NCBI RefSeq assembly: GCF_014647315.1
Contig: NZ_BMOY01000020.1
Span: 1 to 51,230, forward strand
Direction: 5' to 3'
DNA length: 51,230 nucleotides
Source: Paenalicyclobacillus cellulosilyticus
Lineage (GTDB): Bacteria; Bacillota; Bacilli; Alicyclobacillales; Alicyclobacillaceae
Of this stretch, positions 16,479-25,675 are shown piece after piece (position 1 is the first letter of the stretch; each line of letters starts with the position of its first letter). Both the position numbers and the translations under genes were made by a program. The notes beneath the pieces are model-generated. The model worked only from the letters and a program-made list of their open reading frames with translations. It searched no databases and was not told the origin of the DNA.

Positions 16479-17532
16479 GGCCGTTCCCTCCCTGCCAACG
16501 CACGCGTCGTTTCAGGTCGAAGGTGGAACCATCCGCAGGCAACGTCACCCATTCGCCCTTGAGCCAGGAGGCGTACGCGCCAAAGATGACGTGGAGCGCC
16601 GGCCAGGCTTCCTTGGCGCCGACCCAAGGCGCGCGGTCTGCCGCGACCGCCTGCACCAGGTCTTGGTACACCGCGGCGTGCGGATCGATCTCCAACACCT
16701 GCGGTACCGGGGCGTCCACCCACCACCCGGCTGGGTGCAACGCCTTGCCGGTGAGCCGGAATCCACCGCGCGTCCCGGTGATGGTGAGCTCTTCCACCGC
16801 GGTACCGGGTGGCCCGCACACGCTGGCCGTGACGGAAAGGAGTGCACCGTCCGCGGTCTGGATGGACAAAAGCGCCGTGTCCTCCGCCTCCATGGGCCGA
16901 TCAAGCCGCGCCATCCAGCCCGCCACCCGCACCGGTTCCCCCGCGAGCCATAACAACAGGTCGATGTCGTGGATGGCCTGATTCAACAGCACGCCGCCAT
17001 CCATCTCCCACGTCCCGCGCCACGGGCTCGCCTGGTAGTACGCGTCGTCGCGGTGGTACACGAGCGACAGGCTGCCCGCGACCATCCGGCCCAGGCAACC
17101 ATCTTCCATCAACTTCCGAATCTGCCGCAGATGCGGGTAGAACCGTTTTTGGTGGCACACCACGAGCCGCGGCTCCCCCCGCGCCGCGAGCGCCATGAGC
17201 GCCTGCGCATCCCGGGTGGACAGGGCCATCGGTTTTTCCAACACCACGTGCTTTCCCGCCTGGAGCGCCTGGATGGCTGTCTTTGCGTGCAGGCCGCTCG
17301 GCACCGCGAGGGCCACGACATCCACCGTCCCATTCGCCAACAGGTCGGCATAGTCGCCCACCACCGCCACCGGTTCCGCATCCGGCCGCAGGCTTTGGTA
17401 CAACCCCGCCAAGCGCTCGGCGCGCGCCGTATCCGTGTCGCAGACCGCGCGCACGACCATCCCGTCCACCTTCGCGCACGCGCGGACGTGCCGCTCGCCA
17501 ATGGCACCGCACCCGACGACCGCCACCTTCAT
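16471..17532 (-). CDS. wbpB: Gfo/Idh/MocA oxidoreductase (WbpB-like 3-dehydrogenase)
   Basis: 353 residues. The N-terminal NAD-binding fold VAVVGCGAIGERH and the family VLEKPMALS (the EKP motif) are intact; the C-terminal alpha/beta domain has GGVLLNQAIHDIDLLLWLAG with the active-site His-Asp pair. The ATG at 17532 has GAGGAGGTGG upstream. Beside a UDP-GlcNAc 6-dehydrogenase and a DegT aminotransferase it best fits WbpB/WlbA, which oxidises C3 of UDP-GlcNAcA. Confidence 0.85.
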   Translation of the reverse strand: MKVAVVGCGAIGERHVRACAKVDGMVVRAVCDTDTARAERLAGLYQSLRPDAEPVAVVGDYADLLANGTVDVVALAVPSGLHAKTAIQALQAGKHVVLEKPMALSTRDAQALMALAARGEPRLVVCHQKRFYPHLRQIRKLMEDGCLGRMVAGSLSLVYHRDDAYYQASPWRGTWEMDGGVLLNQAIHDIDLLLWLAGEPVRVAGWMARLDRPMEAEDTALLSIQTADGALLSVTASVCGPPGTAVEELTITGTRGGFRLTGKALHPAGWWVDAPVPQVLEIDPHAAVYQDLVQAVAADRAPWVGAKEAWPALHVIFGAYASWLKGEWVTLPADGSTFDLKRRVRWQGGNGHG

Positions 17533-17545
17533 CCTCGCCACCTCC

Positions 17546-18826
17546 TCACAGCCGGACGACCCGCGGATGGTCGGCGCCTTGGTACACACCGCGGGTGTCG
17601 AGCACGAGGCGCGATTGGTCCGCCAGCCACCGGTAGTCGATGCAGGCATGATCGGTCAGGATGACGACGATGTCGTGCGCCTGCACCTCGTCTTCGGTCA
17701 AGGCGACCGATTCGAACCTGCGCCCTGCGACGGCGACGTGGGGAACGTACGGGTCGGTGTAAGCCACCTTTGCGCCCATGCGGAGCAACTCCTCCATCAC
17801 GCGCAGGGCGGCTGACTCACGGGTGTCGTTGACATCCCGTTTGTAGGTGACCCCGCACAAAAGCACCCGCGGCATGTCCTTGTTGGCCGCAGCCCACGCA
17901 CGTTCCGCGACGTAGCGCGGCATCCTCGCATTGACCTCGCGCGCCCAGCGCACCGCGCGCAACGGGAGTCCTTGTTGTGCCGCGAACCACTCGAGGTAGA
18001 CCGGATCGACAGGAATGCAGTGGCCGCCGGCCCCGGGCCCGGGCAGGTACACGCTGAACCCGTACGGCTTGGTCGCCGCCGCCCGGATCACCTCCCAGAC
18101 GTCGATCCCGGCCCGGTGGCAAACCATGGCGAGTTCGTTCATCAGAGAGATGTTGAGAAACCGCTGCGTGTTCTCGAGCAGCTTCGCCATCTCGGCCACG
18201 CGGGCGGATGAGACGGGCACCACGGTGGTGAACGCCTGCGCGTACAGAGCGACCGCCTTGCGCAGCGACGCCGGCCCGACGCCTCCGACCAGCTTCGGGA
18301 TGCGGGCGAGTTGGACATGGGAGCCAGGATCCATCCGCTCCGGCGAATACGCGACGTAAAAGTCCACATCCGCTTTCATTCCGGTCGCTTCCAAGATGGG
18401 GACGACCCACTCGTCGGTCGTGCCGGGAAAGGTGGAGCTCTCAAGCACCACCAGTTGACCGGGTCTTACGTGCGGCTGAAGCGATGCGCACGCCTGCAAG
18501 ATGAACCGCAAATCCGGCTCGCCGTCTTCGCGAAGCGGCGTCGGCACACACACGAGGATGGCGTCCGCCGCCGCTGCCGCGCCTGCATCCTCGGTGCAGG
18601 CGAAGCGGCCGGACGAGCGCATGCGTGCGATGTCGGCATCCGCCACATCACACAGGTAACTCTTCCCCTGCCGGAGCCGGTCGAGCTTGTCGCGGTCGGT
18701 GTCGATGCCGGTGACGCAAAGACCGCTGCGCCAAAAATGGATGGCGAGCGGCAAGCCGACGAATCCTAACCCCATGACGCAGACGTGGGTTGGCTGAGAT
18801 GGCCGCTGTGGCTCATCGTCGCGCAC
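17546..18826 (-). CDS. wbpA: UDP-N-acetylglucosamine 6-dehydrogenase (WbpA-like)
   Basis: 426 residues of the UDP-glucose/GDP-mannose dehydrogenase family. N-terminal VMGLGFVGLPLA, the central ESSTFPGTTDEWV and the catalytic cysteine in GPGAGGHCIPVDP are present, as is the C-terminal GVTYKRDVNDTRESAA. The ESSTFPGTT stretch and the length favour the UDP-HexNAc (WbpA/WecC) rather than the glucose group. The GTG at 18826 is chosen because AAAGGAGG lies eight bases upstream; the longer frame adds unrelated residues. It opens the uronic acid branch (UDP-GlcNAc to UDP-GlcNAcA). Confidence 0.9.
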   Translation of the reverse strand: MRDDEPQRPSQPTHVCVMGLGFVGLPLAIHFWRSGLCVTGIDTDRDKLDRLRQGKSYLCDVADADIARMRSSGRFACTEDAGAAAAADAILVCVPTPLREDGEPDLRFILQACASLQPHVRPGQLVVLESSTFPGTTDEWVVPILEATGMKADVDFYVAYSPERMDPGSHVQLARIPKLVGGVGPASLRKAVALYAQAFTTVVPVSSARVAEMAKLLENTQRFLNISLMNELAMVCHRAGIDVWEVIRAAATKPYGFSVYLPGPGAGGHCIPVDPVYLEWFAAQQGLPLRAVRWAREVNARMPRYVAERAWAAANKDMPRVLLCGVTYKRDVNDTRESAALRVMEELLRMGAKVAYTDPYVPHVAVAGRRFESVALTEDEVQAHDIVVILTDHACIDYRWLADQSRLVLDTRGVYQGADHPRVVRL

Positions 18827-18915
18827 AAAGACAACCTCCTTTCGCCTTTTCGGCGTGGCCAAGCCATCGTATGCGCCGCAAGGCAGCGTGCGCGACGGAC
18901 AAGCGTCCTTTGGGG

Positions 18916-20541
18916 TCACGGGCACAGCCAGCCAAGATCCACGTCCCGCGGCGGTTCACCGTCCGCCCGGTCGATCCGGTACACCCCCGGGACGGGCGGC
19001 AACACGTCGCGCCGCCGCCCTTCGTCCGTGAAGCCGCCCCGGCGTCCGTACCGCTCGGTCCAGTACCACAGCCCTTCCAGGACGTGGCCGAGGACGCGAT
19101 CCAGCATGAAAGCGCTGCTTTCCTCGTCCGGGCGCACCGCCGGCAAGTGCGGACCCAACCGCAGCCGCCAACCCTGGTCGAGCGCGCGCATCTGCGCAAG
19201 ACAAGGGCTTTGCAACACCTCCGGCCCGAGCGCCTGGAGCGCTTCCCGGCGCACGGCGTACGGAGGCACGAGCCAGGTCGACCCGAACCATTCCCGCCGC
19301 CCCATCGTGACGTTCGCGAACCACCCGGCGCTGTGCACAGGGTGCATCCGGGCGAGCGGGCCGCAGAACGGCCGCTGGTCGTGCACCACCCCATCGGCTT
19401 CCCCGTTCATGACGGGGTGGGCGAATCGCCATAGCTCCTCTGCCGTGGCCGGTACGGCCGCATCGCAGAAGACGACGGCTTCGCCGCGGGCATACGTGGC
19501 GCCGACCGCCAGCGCGACGTCGCTGCCGGCTTCCGCAGGCACATGCACCACGCGGACCTGCGGCGGCGGATTGCCCCCGTCGCCAAGGAGATCCGAACCT
19601 TGTGCCACCAGAACGACTTCCGCGCCCGCCGCCGCGAGCCCGCGCACCCGCGCCCACAGCCCGCCGTCCGCCTGGCGGGCGCTGAAGACAACGCTCACCT
19701 GCGGCGGTCCGTCCCCCCGCTCCGGCCAGGAGGGGTTCCGGTATGCCGCGAACACCTGCCGCCCCTCACCGCCAAGCGCGTACCCGCCCCGGCGTCCGTA
19801 TTGGTCGAGGAGATAGCGCACAGCCTCCACCGCATCCCCGTGGATCCGCTGCGTCGCCGGCGCCATCGCCTGGCCTTTGCGGCGAATGTGGTTCGGCCGG
19901 CGGCGGTTGATGGCGAGCACGTTGAACTTCGTCGGCACCGCCACCCGCAGGTGCCGGTCCAAGGCGACCGCGGTGGCGAGCAGGGGATTGGCCAGGGTGG
20001 AGGCACCGATGGCTTCGACAGCCCGGCGGCTGAGGACGTGCGGGACGGTGAGCAGGTTCTCCAGACCAAGCGCCCTTTGCCGCAAAAACAGGTTGAGGAC
20101 GTAGCGGTCGAGCGTCGGAATGTCGGGACGGCGTGCCTGCGCCAACCAGCCGAGGCTGTTCAACGCCACGTCGGCCCCCGCCTCCACCGCCGCGACCAGG
20201 CGCCGCAAGACCGGCGTCGGCACGGCGAAATCTGCGTCCACGAACAAGTACATGTCCGCGTCCGCGGCGAGCGCCCCCACCGCACGGCCCACGTCGTTGC
20301 CGAGCCGGCGCGGATACACGAGGACGCGGGCCCCGGCGCGGCGGGCGAGACGTGCGGTGCCGTCGGTCGATCCGTTGACGACGACCACCGCCGTGTGCGG
20401 GCGCAGGCGGGCGACCGACCGCAGCACCGCCTGGATGGTCCGCGCTTCGTCGCCGGCGGGAATGACGACGGCCAACCGCCCTTTGCCACGAGGCGGGTGT
20501 ACGTGCAGGCGCTTCGGAACAGACCGCATCTCAGACCGCAT
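18916..20541 (-). CDS. Glycosyltransferase with two GT2-like halves
   Basis: 541 residues. The first half is a GT-A glycosyltransferase: LAVVIPAGDEARTIQAVLRS, VVVVNGSTDGTARLA, and the DxD site in YLFVDADFAVP. A second, weaker GT2-like copy starts near residue 280 with PQVSVVFSARQADGG and contains VVFCDAAVPATAEEL; it lacks a clear DxD. The ATG at 20541 has GGAGGAGGG about 8 bases upstream and overlaps the preceding SDR gene; a second ATG at 20529 is possible. No membrane helices are seen. Confidence 0.85.
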   Translation of the reverse strand: MRSEMRSVPKRLHVHPPRGKGRLAVVIPAGDEARTIQAVLRSVARLRPHTAVVVVNGSTDGTARLARRAGARVLVYPRRLGNDVGRAVGALAADADMYLFVDADFAVPTPVLRRLVAAVEAGADVALNSLGWLAQARRPDIPTLDRYVLNLFLRQRALGLENLLTVPHVLSRRAVEAIGASTLANPLLATAVALDRHLRVAVPTKFNVLAINRRRPNHIRRKGQAMAPATQRIHGDAVEAVRYLLDQYGRRGGYALGGEGRQVFAAYRNPSWPERGDGPPQVSVVFSARQADGGLWARVRGLAAAGAEVVLVAQGSDLLGDGGNPPPQVRVVHVPAEAGSDVALAVGATYARGEAVVFCDAAVPATAEELWRFAHPVMNGEADGVVHDQRPFCGPLARMHPVHSAGWFANVTMGRREWFGSTWLVPPYAVRREALQALGPEVLQSPCLAQMRALDQGWRLRLGPHLPAVRPDEESSAFMLDRVLGHVLEGLWYWTERYGRRGGFTDEGRRRDVLPPVPGVYRIDRADGEPPRDVDLGWLCP

Positions 20542-21517
20542 CGCGGCTTCCCTCCTCCGCCTGCGCCCGGTGCCAGGCGATGGTGTCGGTGAGGCCTTGG
20601 CTGAGCGGCACCGCAGGTGCACAGCCGAGGACGGCGCCAAGGCGCGTGACGTCCGGTACACGCCGCGGCGTGTCCTCAAAACCGGGGCCGAACGCTGCTT
20701 CGTACGAGACATGGATGATGGGCGACGCCGAGCCGGAGAGGCGGACGATGGTTTCGGCGAGGCGCCGGATGGATACCTCCTCCCGCCCGCCGACGTTGAT
20801 GGCCATCCCGTCCGCCGCCGGCGACAGGGCGGCTTCCGTGGCGCGCACCGCATCCGCCACGTGCGTGAAACAGCGGGTCTGCGATCCGTCGCCATGCACC
20901 ACCACCGGGCGGCCGGCCAGCGCGCGGGCTATCATCACCGGGATGACGCCGGCGTACGGCGTCGCGACCGCCCGCGGCCCGTACACGTTGAAGTACCGCA
21001 GCACCGTCACCCGGAGCCCGCGTTTGGCATAACCGAAACACAGATGCTCCCCGAGCGCCTTGGCCGTCGCGTAACACCAGCGGTGCACCGTCGCGGGACC
21101 GAGCACGCGGTCTGCGTCCTCGGCGAACGGGACGGATGGGTTCTTTCCGTACACCTCCGAGGTGGAAGCGAACACCAGTTTCCGGCCGAATTCGTGGCAC
21201 GCGGCCGCCACATGGCGCGTCCCGGTGGCGTTGCCTTCGAGGACACGGACGGGGTCTTCCACGCAGCAGCGCACCCCGAGCACCGCCGCGAAGTGGAACA
21301 CGGCGTCGTGATCGCGCACGAGCTGTGCGACAAGACGCTCGTTGAGCACACTGCCCTCCACCAGGCGAAACTGGGGATGCCTCAGCGCCCGTGTCAGGAA
21401 CGCAAGCCGCCCGCTCGAGAAATCGTCGAGCACCGTGACGCGATGGCCGGCCGCAAGCAGCCGGTCCGTCAGGTGCGAGCCGAGAAACCCGGCGCCACCG
21501 GTGACCAGGATGTCCAT
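20531..21517 (-). CDS. Extended SDR nucleotide-sugar epimerase/dehydratase A
   Basis: 328 residues. MDILVTGGAGFLGSHL, VTVLDDFSSG, ASTSEVYG, the catalytic Tyr-Lys in CYATAKALGE and RYFNVYGPRA mark a UDP-sugar epimerase or decarboxylase-like extended SDR. The ATG at 21517 follows AAAGGGGG. It is first of the eleven overlapping cluster genes. Its similarity to SDR B is only at family level. The product sugar is unknown. Confidence 0.87.
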   Translation of the reverse strand: MDILVTGGAGFLGSHLTDRLLAAGHRVTVLDDFSSGRLAFLTRALRHPQFRLVEGSVLNERLVAQLVRDHDAVFHFAAVLGVRCCVEDPVRVLEGNATGTRHVAAACHEFGRKLVFASTSEVYGKNPSVPFAEDADRVLGPATVHRWCYATAKALGEHLCFGYAKRGLRVTVLRYFNVYGPRAVATPYAGVIPVMIARALAGRPVVVHGDGSQTRCFTHVADAVRATEAALSPAADGMAINVGGREEVSIRRLAETIVRLSGSASPIIHVSYEAAFGPGFEDTPRRVPDVTRLGAVLGCAPAVPLSQGLTDTIAWHRAQAEEGSRDAV

Positions 21518-21645
21518 GCGCGCATCCCCCTTTGCACCCGCGCGGACACGATGGCCCGTTGCGGGCAAGACAAGTGGTTCATGGATCTCATGCAGGGGAC
21601 AGGCGGGACGGCAACGGACAAGTAGACCGAGGGGAAGCGCCCGCG
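21518..21645. other. Gap at the head of the glycan cluster
   Basis: No gene is supported. Together with the small ORF and the hemL promoter it makes up a 467-bp stretch without a large gene. Minus-strand TTGTCC (21624-21619) and TTGTCT (21567-21562) resemble -35 boxes, but no convincing -10 follows, so I cannot place the cluster promoter. Confidence 0.4.
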
Positions 21646-21840
21646 TCAGCGCCGGCGCAAAACGCGGTGCAGCAGCGCGAGCTCGCGCGCGTCGCAAGCG
21701 CCGGAGAGCGTCCTTAAGCCAACCGGAGGGAGACCGGCCGCATCCTCCGCGGTCATCTGCAGGCTGGCGGAACGGGGTTCGCCGGGATCGCCCGCGCCTT
21801 GCCGCGCGCTGGCCGCGAGCGTCTGTGCAGGTCTGCGCAC
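21646..21840 (-). CDS. Possible small ORF, 64 aa, with strong RBS
   Basis: The GTG at 21840 lies nine bases after AAAGGAG, a strong ribosome binding site in an otherwise gene-free stretch. The 64-residue product is basic at both ends (MRRPAQTLAAS at the start, LLHRVLRRR at the end) with a more acidic middle (QMTAEDAAGLPPVG). No family is recognised. It lies 128 bp upstream of the first glycan gene on the same strand, so it could be a leader ORF or a small cluster protein. It could also be chance. Confidence 0.45.
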   Translation of the reverse strand: MRRPAQTLAASARQGAGDPGEPRSASLQMTAEDAAGLPPVGLRTLSGACDARELALLHRVLRRR

Positions 21841-21914
21841 GCTGGTTGTCTCCTTTCCCGCGAGGGGTGTTGCGCGTAGTGTGCGTACCCGCGGCACGCC
21901 GCATGCCCGGCGGT

Positions 21915-21944
21915 TTGTCCCGGACAGCCGCCCCGTGCTAGCAT
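21915..21944 (+). promoter_or_regulatory. Candidate hemL promoter
   Basis: TTGTCC (21915-21920), an 18-bp spacer, TAGCAT (21939-21944), which lies inside the palindrome TGCTAGCA. Transcription would start near 21951, some 34 bases before hemL. Confidence 0.5.
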
Positions 21945-21984
21945 GGGAAGGCAGAACACGCCCGACGGAGAGGAGAGCGAACGC

Positions 21985-23295
21985 ATGGACCGCACGCAGT
22001 CAGCGCGATGGTTTGCGCGCGCAGAGCGGGTGATTTTAGGCGGCGTCAACAGCCCTTCCCGTTCGTTCAAATCGGTGGGCGGCGGGACGCCGGTGGTGAT
22101 GGCGAGAGGCCAAGGGGCGCGGATCTGGGACGTGGACGGCAACGAGTACATCGACTACCTGGCCGCGTACGGCCCGCTGGTCCTCGGCCACGCCCATCCG
22201 AAGGTGATGGCGGCGCTGCGTGAGGCGACGTACGACGGCATCTTGTACGGAACCCCCACCCGGTGGGAGGTGGAGTTCGCGGAACGGCTCCAGGCGGCCA
22301 TCCCGGACCTGGAACGCATCCGCTTCGTCAATTCCGGCACGGAAGCGGTGATGACCACCATCCGGATTGCCCGCGCGGTCACCGGCCGCAACAAGGTGAT
22401 CAAGTTCGCCGGGTGCTACCACGGCCACTCGGACGCGATGCTGGTCGCAGCCGGGTCCGGCCCGTCGTCCGTCGGCGTGCCGGACAGCGCCGGCGTCACG
22501 CCGGGCACCGCCCACGATGTGGTCACCGTGCCGTACAACGATCTCGATGCCCTCCGTGCCGCGCTCGCCGTGCACGGGGAGGACACCGCTTGTGTCCTGG
22601 TCGAACCCATCGTCGGCAATTTCGGCATCGTCGCTCCGGCGAGCCCCACTTATTTGCGCGACGTGATTGACCTGGCCCACCGCGCGGGCGCGCTCGTGAT
22701 CTTCGACGAGGTCATCACCGCCTTTCGCTTCCACTATGGCACGGCCGCCCAGATGTACGGCGTGCACGCCGATTTGTACGCTCTCGGCAAGATCATCGGC
22801 GGCGGACTGCCCATCGGCGCCTACGGCGGACGGCGCGACGTGATGGAACAGGTCTCGCCGCTCGGACCCGTGTACCAGGCCGGCACGATGGCGGGGAACC
22901 CCGCCTCGATGCGAACCGGCATGGCGTGTCTCGAGGTTTTGGCGGAACCAGGGATTTACGAACGCATGGACGCACTCGGCAGGCGGTTGGCAGAGGGGAT
23001 TCGACAGTTGGCGGACACCTACGGGGAAGCGGTGACCATCAACCGGGTGGGGGGCGCGTTGACCGTGTTTTTCGGCAGCCATGCGGTACGGAATTATGCG
23101 GACGCGCAGGCCACCGACGGCGTCCGCTTCGCCCGCTTTTTCCACGCCCTGTTGGACCGCGGCGTCTGCATCGCGCCGTCCAAATACGAGGCGTGGTTCG
23201 TCTCCGCGGCTCACACCGAGGCGGACGTGGATCAGACGCTCGCCGCGGTCGAAGGGGCGTTCAAGGCGATGGCAGCCGAACGGGCCGGCGGGTGA
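21985..23295 (+). CDS. hemL: Glutamate-1-semialdehyde 2,1-aminomutase
   Basis: 436 residues. A PLP enzyme converting glutamate-1-semialdehyde to 5-aminolevulinate for haem synthesis. [56 protein letters not shown] and the PLP lysine in [18 protein letters not shown] are intact. The ATG at 21985 has GGAGAGGAG upstream. No other hem genes lie near, so this is likely the stand-alone second copy (GsaB/HemL2 type) known in Bacillota; that is inference. The stop codon sits in the loop of a 12-bp hairpin. Confidence 0.94.
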   Translation: MDRTQSARWFARAERVILGGVNSPSRSFKSVGGGTPVVMARGQGARIWDVDGNEYIDYLAAYGPLVLGHAHPKVMAALREATYDGILYGTPTRWEVEFAERLQAAIPDLERIRFVNSGTEAVMTTIRIARAVTGRNKVIKFAGCYHGHSDAMLVAAGSGPSSVGVPDSAGVTPGTAHDVVTVPYNDLDALRAALAVHGEDTACVLVEPIVGNFGIVAPASPTYLRDVIDLAHRAGALVIFDEVITAFRFHYGTAAQMYGVHADLYALGKIIGGGLPIGAYGGRRDVMEQVSPLGPVYQAGTMAGNPASMRTGMACLEVLAEPGIYERMDALGRRLAEGIRQLADTYGEAVTINRVGGALTVFFGSHAVRNYADAQATDGVRFARFFHALLDRGVCIAPSKYEAWFVSAAHTEADVDQTLAAVEGAFKAMAAERAGG

Positions 23296-23310
23296 ACCCC
23301 CGCCGGCCCG
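23281..23310. other. 12-bp hairpin spanning the hemL stop
   Basis: CGGGCCGGCGGG and CCCGCCGGCCCG flank a 6-nt loop that contains the hemL TGA. The stem is perfect, but no T-run follows on either strand. It lies between convergent hemL and trxA and may end or stall transcription from both sides. Confidence 0.6.
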
Positions 23311-23333
23311 CCGCGGCCGTCCTGCGTGCGCCG

Positions 23334-23651
23334 TCACAACACGTCAGCCAACTGCGCGACCAGGTCGCTCTTCGGCCGGTAGCCGATGATCTGCTTGACC
23401 ACCTTGCCGTCCTTGAACAGGATGAGCGTCGGAATGCTCATCACATTGAAGCGGGTGGCGGTTTCCGGGTTCTGGTCGACGTCCAGTTTGCCGACGACAA
23501 GTTTATCCGCATACTCGTTGGCGACCTCTTCGAGCACGGGCGCCATCATGCGGCACGGGCCGCACCAGGTCGCCCAGAAGTCGACCAACACAGGTTTATC
23601 GGATTGGATGAACTGATCGAACGTCTGATCCGTCACGACGGCGGTTGCCAT
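23334..23651 (-). CDS. trxA: Thioredoxin
   Basis: 105 residues, full length. The redox site is [18 protein letters not shown] (WCGPC at 29-33); the cis-proline is in [12 protein letters not shown]. Cytoplasmic protein-disulfide reductase fed by thioredoxin reductase. The ATG at 23651 has AAAGGAGGATGAGG upstream. It has its own extended -10 promoter and is probably monocistronic, although the open frame upstream runs through without stop. Confidence 0.97.
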   Translation of the reverse strand: MATAVVTDQTFDQFIQSDKPVLVDFWATWCGPCRMMAPVLEEVANEYADKLVVGKLDVDQNPETATRFNVMSIPTLILFKDGKVVKQIIGYRPKSDLVAQLADVL

Positions 23652-23685
23652 ATCCTCATCCTCCTTTGCTGGCACGTGCGCCCTG

Positions 23686-23691
23686 ATTATA
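23686..23691 (-). promoter_or_regulatory. Extended -10 promoter of trxA
   Basis: Minus strand TGGTATAAT: a perfect TATAAT (23691-23686) preceded by TG at the extended -10 position. The -35 region 17 bases upstream (GTGCAC) is poor. Confidence 0.7.
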
Positions 23692-23743
23692 CCACTGTGC
23701 GCCCCGAGGTGCACCACACCGGGACGTGCGGCCGGGAGGCGGC

Positions 23744-24835
23744 TTATGCGCCGCGGGCGACAAGACCCGCCCGCACCGCGAACCCCATGAACGCCGCCAC
23801 AATTCCCGCGAGCCCCCAGTACAGCGCCTCCGCCGCATACAGGTCGGCCAAGGCCAAGAGCGGCAAGATCCAGTACAACAGAGACGCCGCAATCAACACG
23901 TCCGGTGTCAGCTTCCCGCGCAGGCGATAGACGCCGAAGATGAGCGCGCTCGCGGCCAGCGTCAATCCGCCCGTCAGCAACGCCTGCGCGGAGAGGTTCC
24001 ACGCCGTCATCCACATGCCGAGGGCGGGTACGAGGGTGCTCTGAAACACCATGGCACCCGTGATGTTTCCGATGGCTAGGCTGTCCTTGCCTTGGCGGAT
24101 CCATACCACGCTGTTGAACGTCTCGGGCAGTTCGGTCGTCAACGGGACGAGCAGGGCGGAGAGGACGAAGGGAGGGACCGCGAGCCAGGACGCGATGAAT
24201 TCCACCCCGTCGGTGAGCAACTGCGCCCCGCCGACAATGGCGCAAAGCGCGCACGCCAACTGCAAGAGGACCGCGAGGAACGAAGGATGAGGCGACTTCC
24301 ATTGGAGGTACAGGGGATGCAGTCGGCCTGGGTCGTGCGGCTGCGCCGGAGCGCGCAGGTTGAGGATGAGGAACCAGGCGTACAGGCCCACAAGCAGCCA
24401 GGGCACAACCGCGTGGACGGCCGCAAGCGGCACACACCCGGCGGAAAGCGTCAGCGCGTACGCGATGAGGAAGAACGTCATGTCCCGCTGAAAGACGGAC
24501 CGCTCCACCGCCAGGGCGCCCGGGCCGCGCACCTGGCGGGTGATGTACAACGAGACCGCCACCATCAACGAACCGAGCGTGGCGAGCAAAAACGGAGCGC
24601 CGAGGATGCCGCCGATGCCCACCTCTTCCGCGTGCGGATGGTCTTGGCCGAACGCGATGGCGGTGACGGGGACGGCGGCTTCCGGGAGCGCCGTTCCCAA
24701 GGCGGCGAAGACGCTGCCGACCGCGCTTTGCCCCAGACGGAGCTTGTGGCCGAGCCATTCGACGGCGTTGGTGAAGAGCTCCGCGCCGAACAAGACCATC
24801 GCCAAGGCGAGCAGCATCGACAGGACGGCGTGCAC
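23744..24835 (-). CDS. CaCA-family cation/proton exchanger
   Basis: 363 residues, about ten hydrophobic helices in two halves. Each half has an alpha-repeat motif: [17 protein letters not shown] near residue 50 and [17 protein letters not shown] near 235, the acidic G-x-S/T-x-P-E type sites of Ca2+/cation exchangers (CAX/YrbG-like). The GTG at 24835 is preferred, with GGGGAGG eight bases upstream and the first helix starting at once; an ATG at 24895 lacks an RBS. It is the last gene of the ABC/roadblock group. The ion is not known. Confidence 0.8.
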   Translation of the reverse strand: MHAVLSMLLALAMVLFGAELFTNAVEWLGHKLRLGQSAVGSVFAALGTALPEAAVPVTAIAFGQDHPHAEEVGIGGILGAPFLLATLGSLMVAVSLYITRQVRGPGALAVERSVFQRDMTFFLIAYALTLSAGCVPLAAVHAVVPWLLVGLYAWFLILNLRAPAQPHDPGRLHPLYLQWKSPHPSFLAVLLQLACALCAIVGGAQLLTDGVEFIASWLAVPPFVLSALLVPLTTELPETFNSVVWIRQGKDSLAIGNITGAMVFQSTLVPALGMWMTAWNLSAQALLTGGLTLAASALIFGVYRLRGKLTPDVLIAASLLYWILPLLALADLYAAEALYWGLAGIVAAFMGFAVRAGLVARGA

Positions 24836-24900
24836 CCGGTAACCCTCCCCGGCCTTTGGCCGCTTGGCGGCCGCACGCGCGGCCGCACTCTCCATAGACT

Positions 24901-25641
24901 CTACGTCAGGCCGGGACGAGATATGACTTCCGATACGCTCTGAAGGGCCCGCGCCGCCAATTGGCGGGCGTCCGCCTGCCGCTCGACGAACAGGACCATC
25001 CAGATGTCGTCGAGACCGGTCCAGATGTACACCTGGCCTTCCTCGCCCACGATGGTCGTCTCGGCGGCGTCCGACAGGCCGACCTCCTTGCGCAACTTGC
25101 CGGCACTGCGGCGGTATTGGCGCAACACGTCGAGAAAATCGTCGTCGTACTCCCGATCCGCCGCCCCGACCGTTTCGCCCGCAAACGCCACCCAGCCGAC
25201 CACCGCCGGTTCGCTGCACAACGCGGCAAAACAGCGGCGCCAGGTCTCCTCGGCGAAAGCGGGCACCGACACGTCGTGGAGCACGTACGGTGCACCGCCG
25301 CGGGCGAACACCTTGGCGCCGCTGCGCTTGCCCTCGACCACCTCCACCGGTTCCGCCCGCAGTGCGGACGCGTGGGCCGCTTGGGAACCGGAGTTCGTAA
25401 CCGCGAGCGTGCCGGCACGCAGGTCGGCAGCCGCCGTGTCCCGCTCCCCGCCTTGCGGCGGACGGGCCGGCGGACGATCCGCTTGCGCCAGGCCGCCCGC
25501 GTCACGTCCGGGCACGTGATGCGCGCCTTCCTCCCCCGCCGGGCCAACCTGGCGGCCGCTCGCGCCCCGGATCAGCCGCACGTTCACCCACACGAGCGCC
25601 CCCAACAACACGAACCACAATGCCGCGAGCGCAATCAGCAC
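24901..25641 (-). CDS. Membrane-anchored roadblock/LC7-like protein
   Basis: 246 residues. One N-terminal membrane helix ([20 protein letters not shown]), a hydrophilic low-complexity linker to about residue 105, then a C-terminal domain of about 130 residues. Its order ([13 protein letters not shown], a helix with [15 protein letters not shown], the strand [13 protein letters not shown], the strand [11 protein letters not shown], a last helix) resembles the roadblock/LC7 fold of MglB-type proteins. These are dimeric regulators of small GTPases. The GTG at 25641 follows AGGAG with nine bases spacing. The fold call is by eye, and its partner here is unknown. Confidence 0.6.
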   Translation of the reverse strand: MLIALAALWFVLLGALVWVNVRLIRGASGRQVGPAGEEGAHHVPGRDAGGLAQADRPPARPPQGGERDTAAADLRAGTLAVTNSGSQAAHASALRAEPVEVVEGKRSGAKVFARGGAPYVLHDVSVPAFAEETWRRCFAALCSEPAVVGWVAFAGETVGAADREYDDDFLDVLRQYRRSAGKLRKEVGLSDAAETTIVGEEGQVYIWTGLDDIWMVLFVERQADARQLAARALQSVSEVISRPGLT

Positions 25642-25675
25642 GCCATGCCACTCCTCTCCTTTTCCTCGCCGCCTG

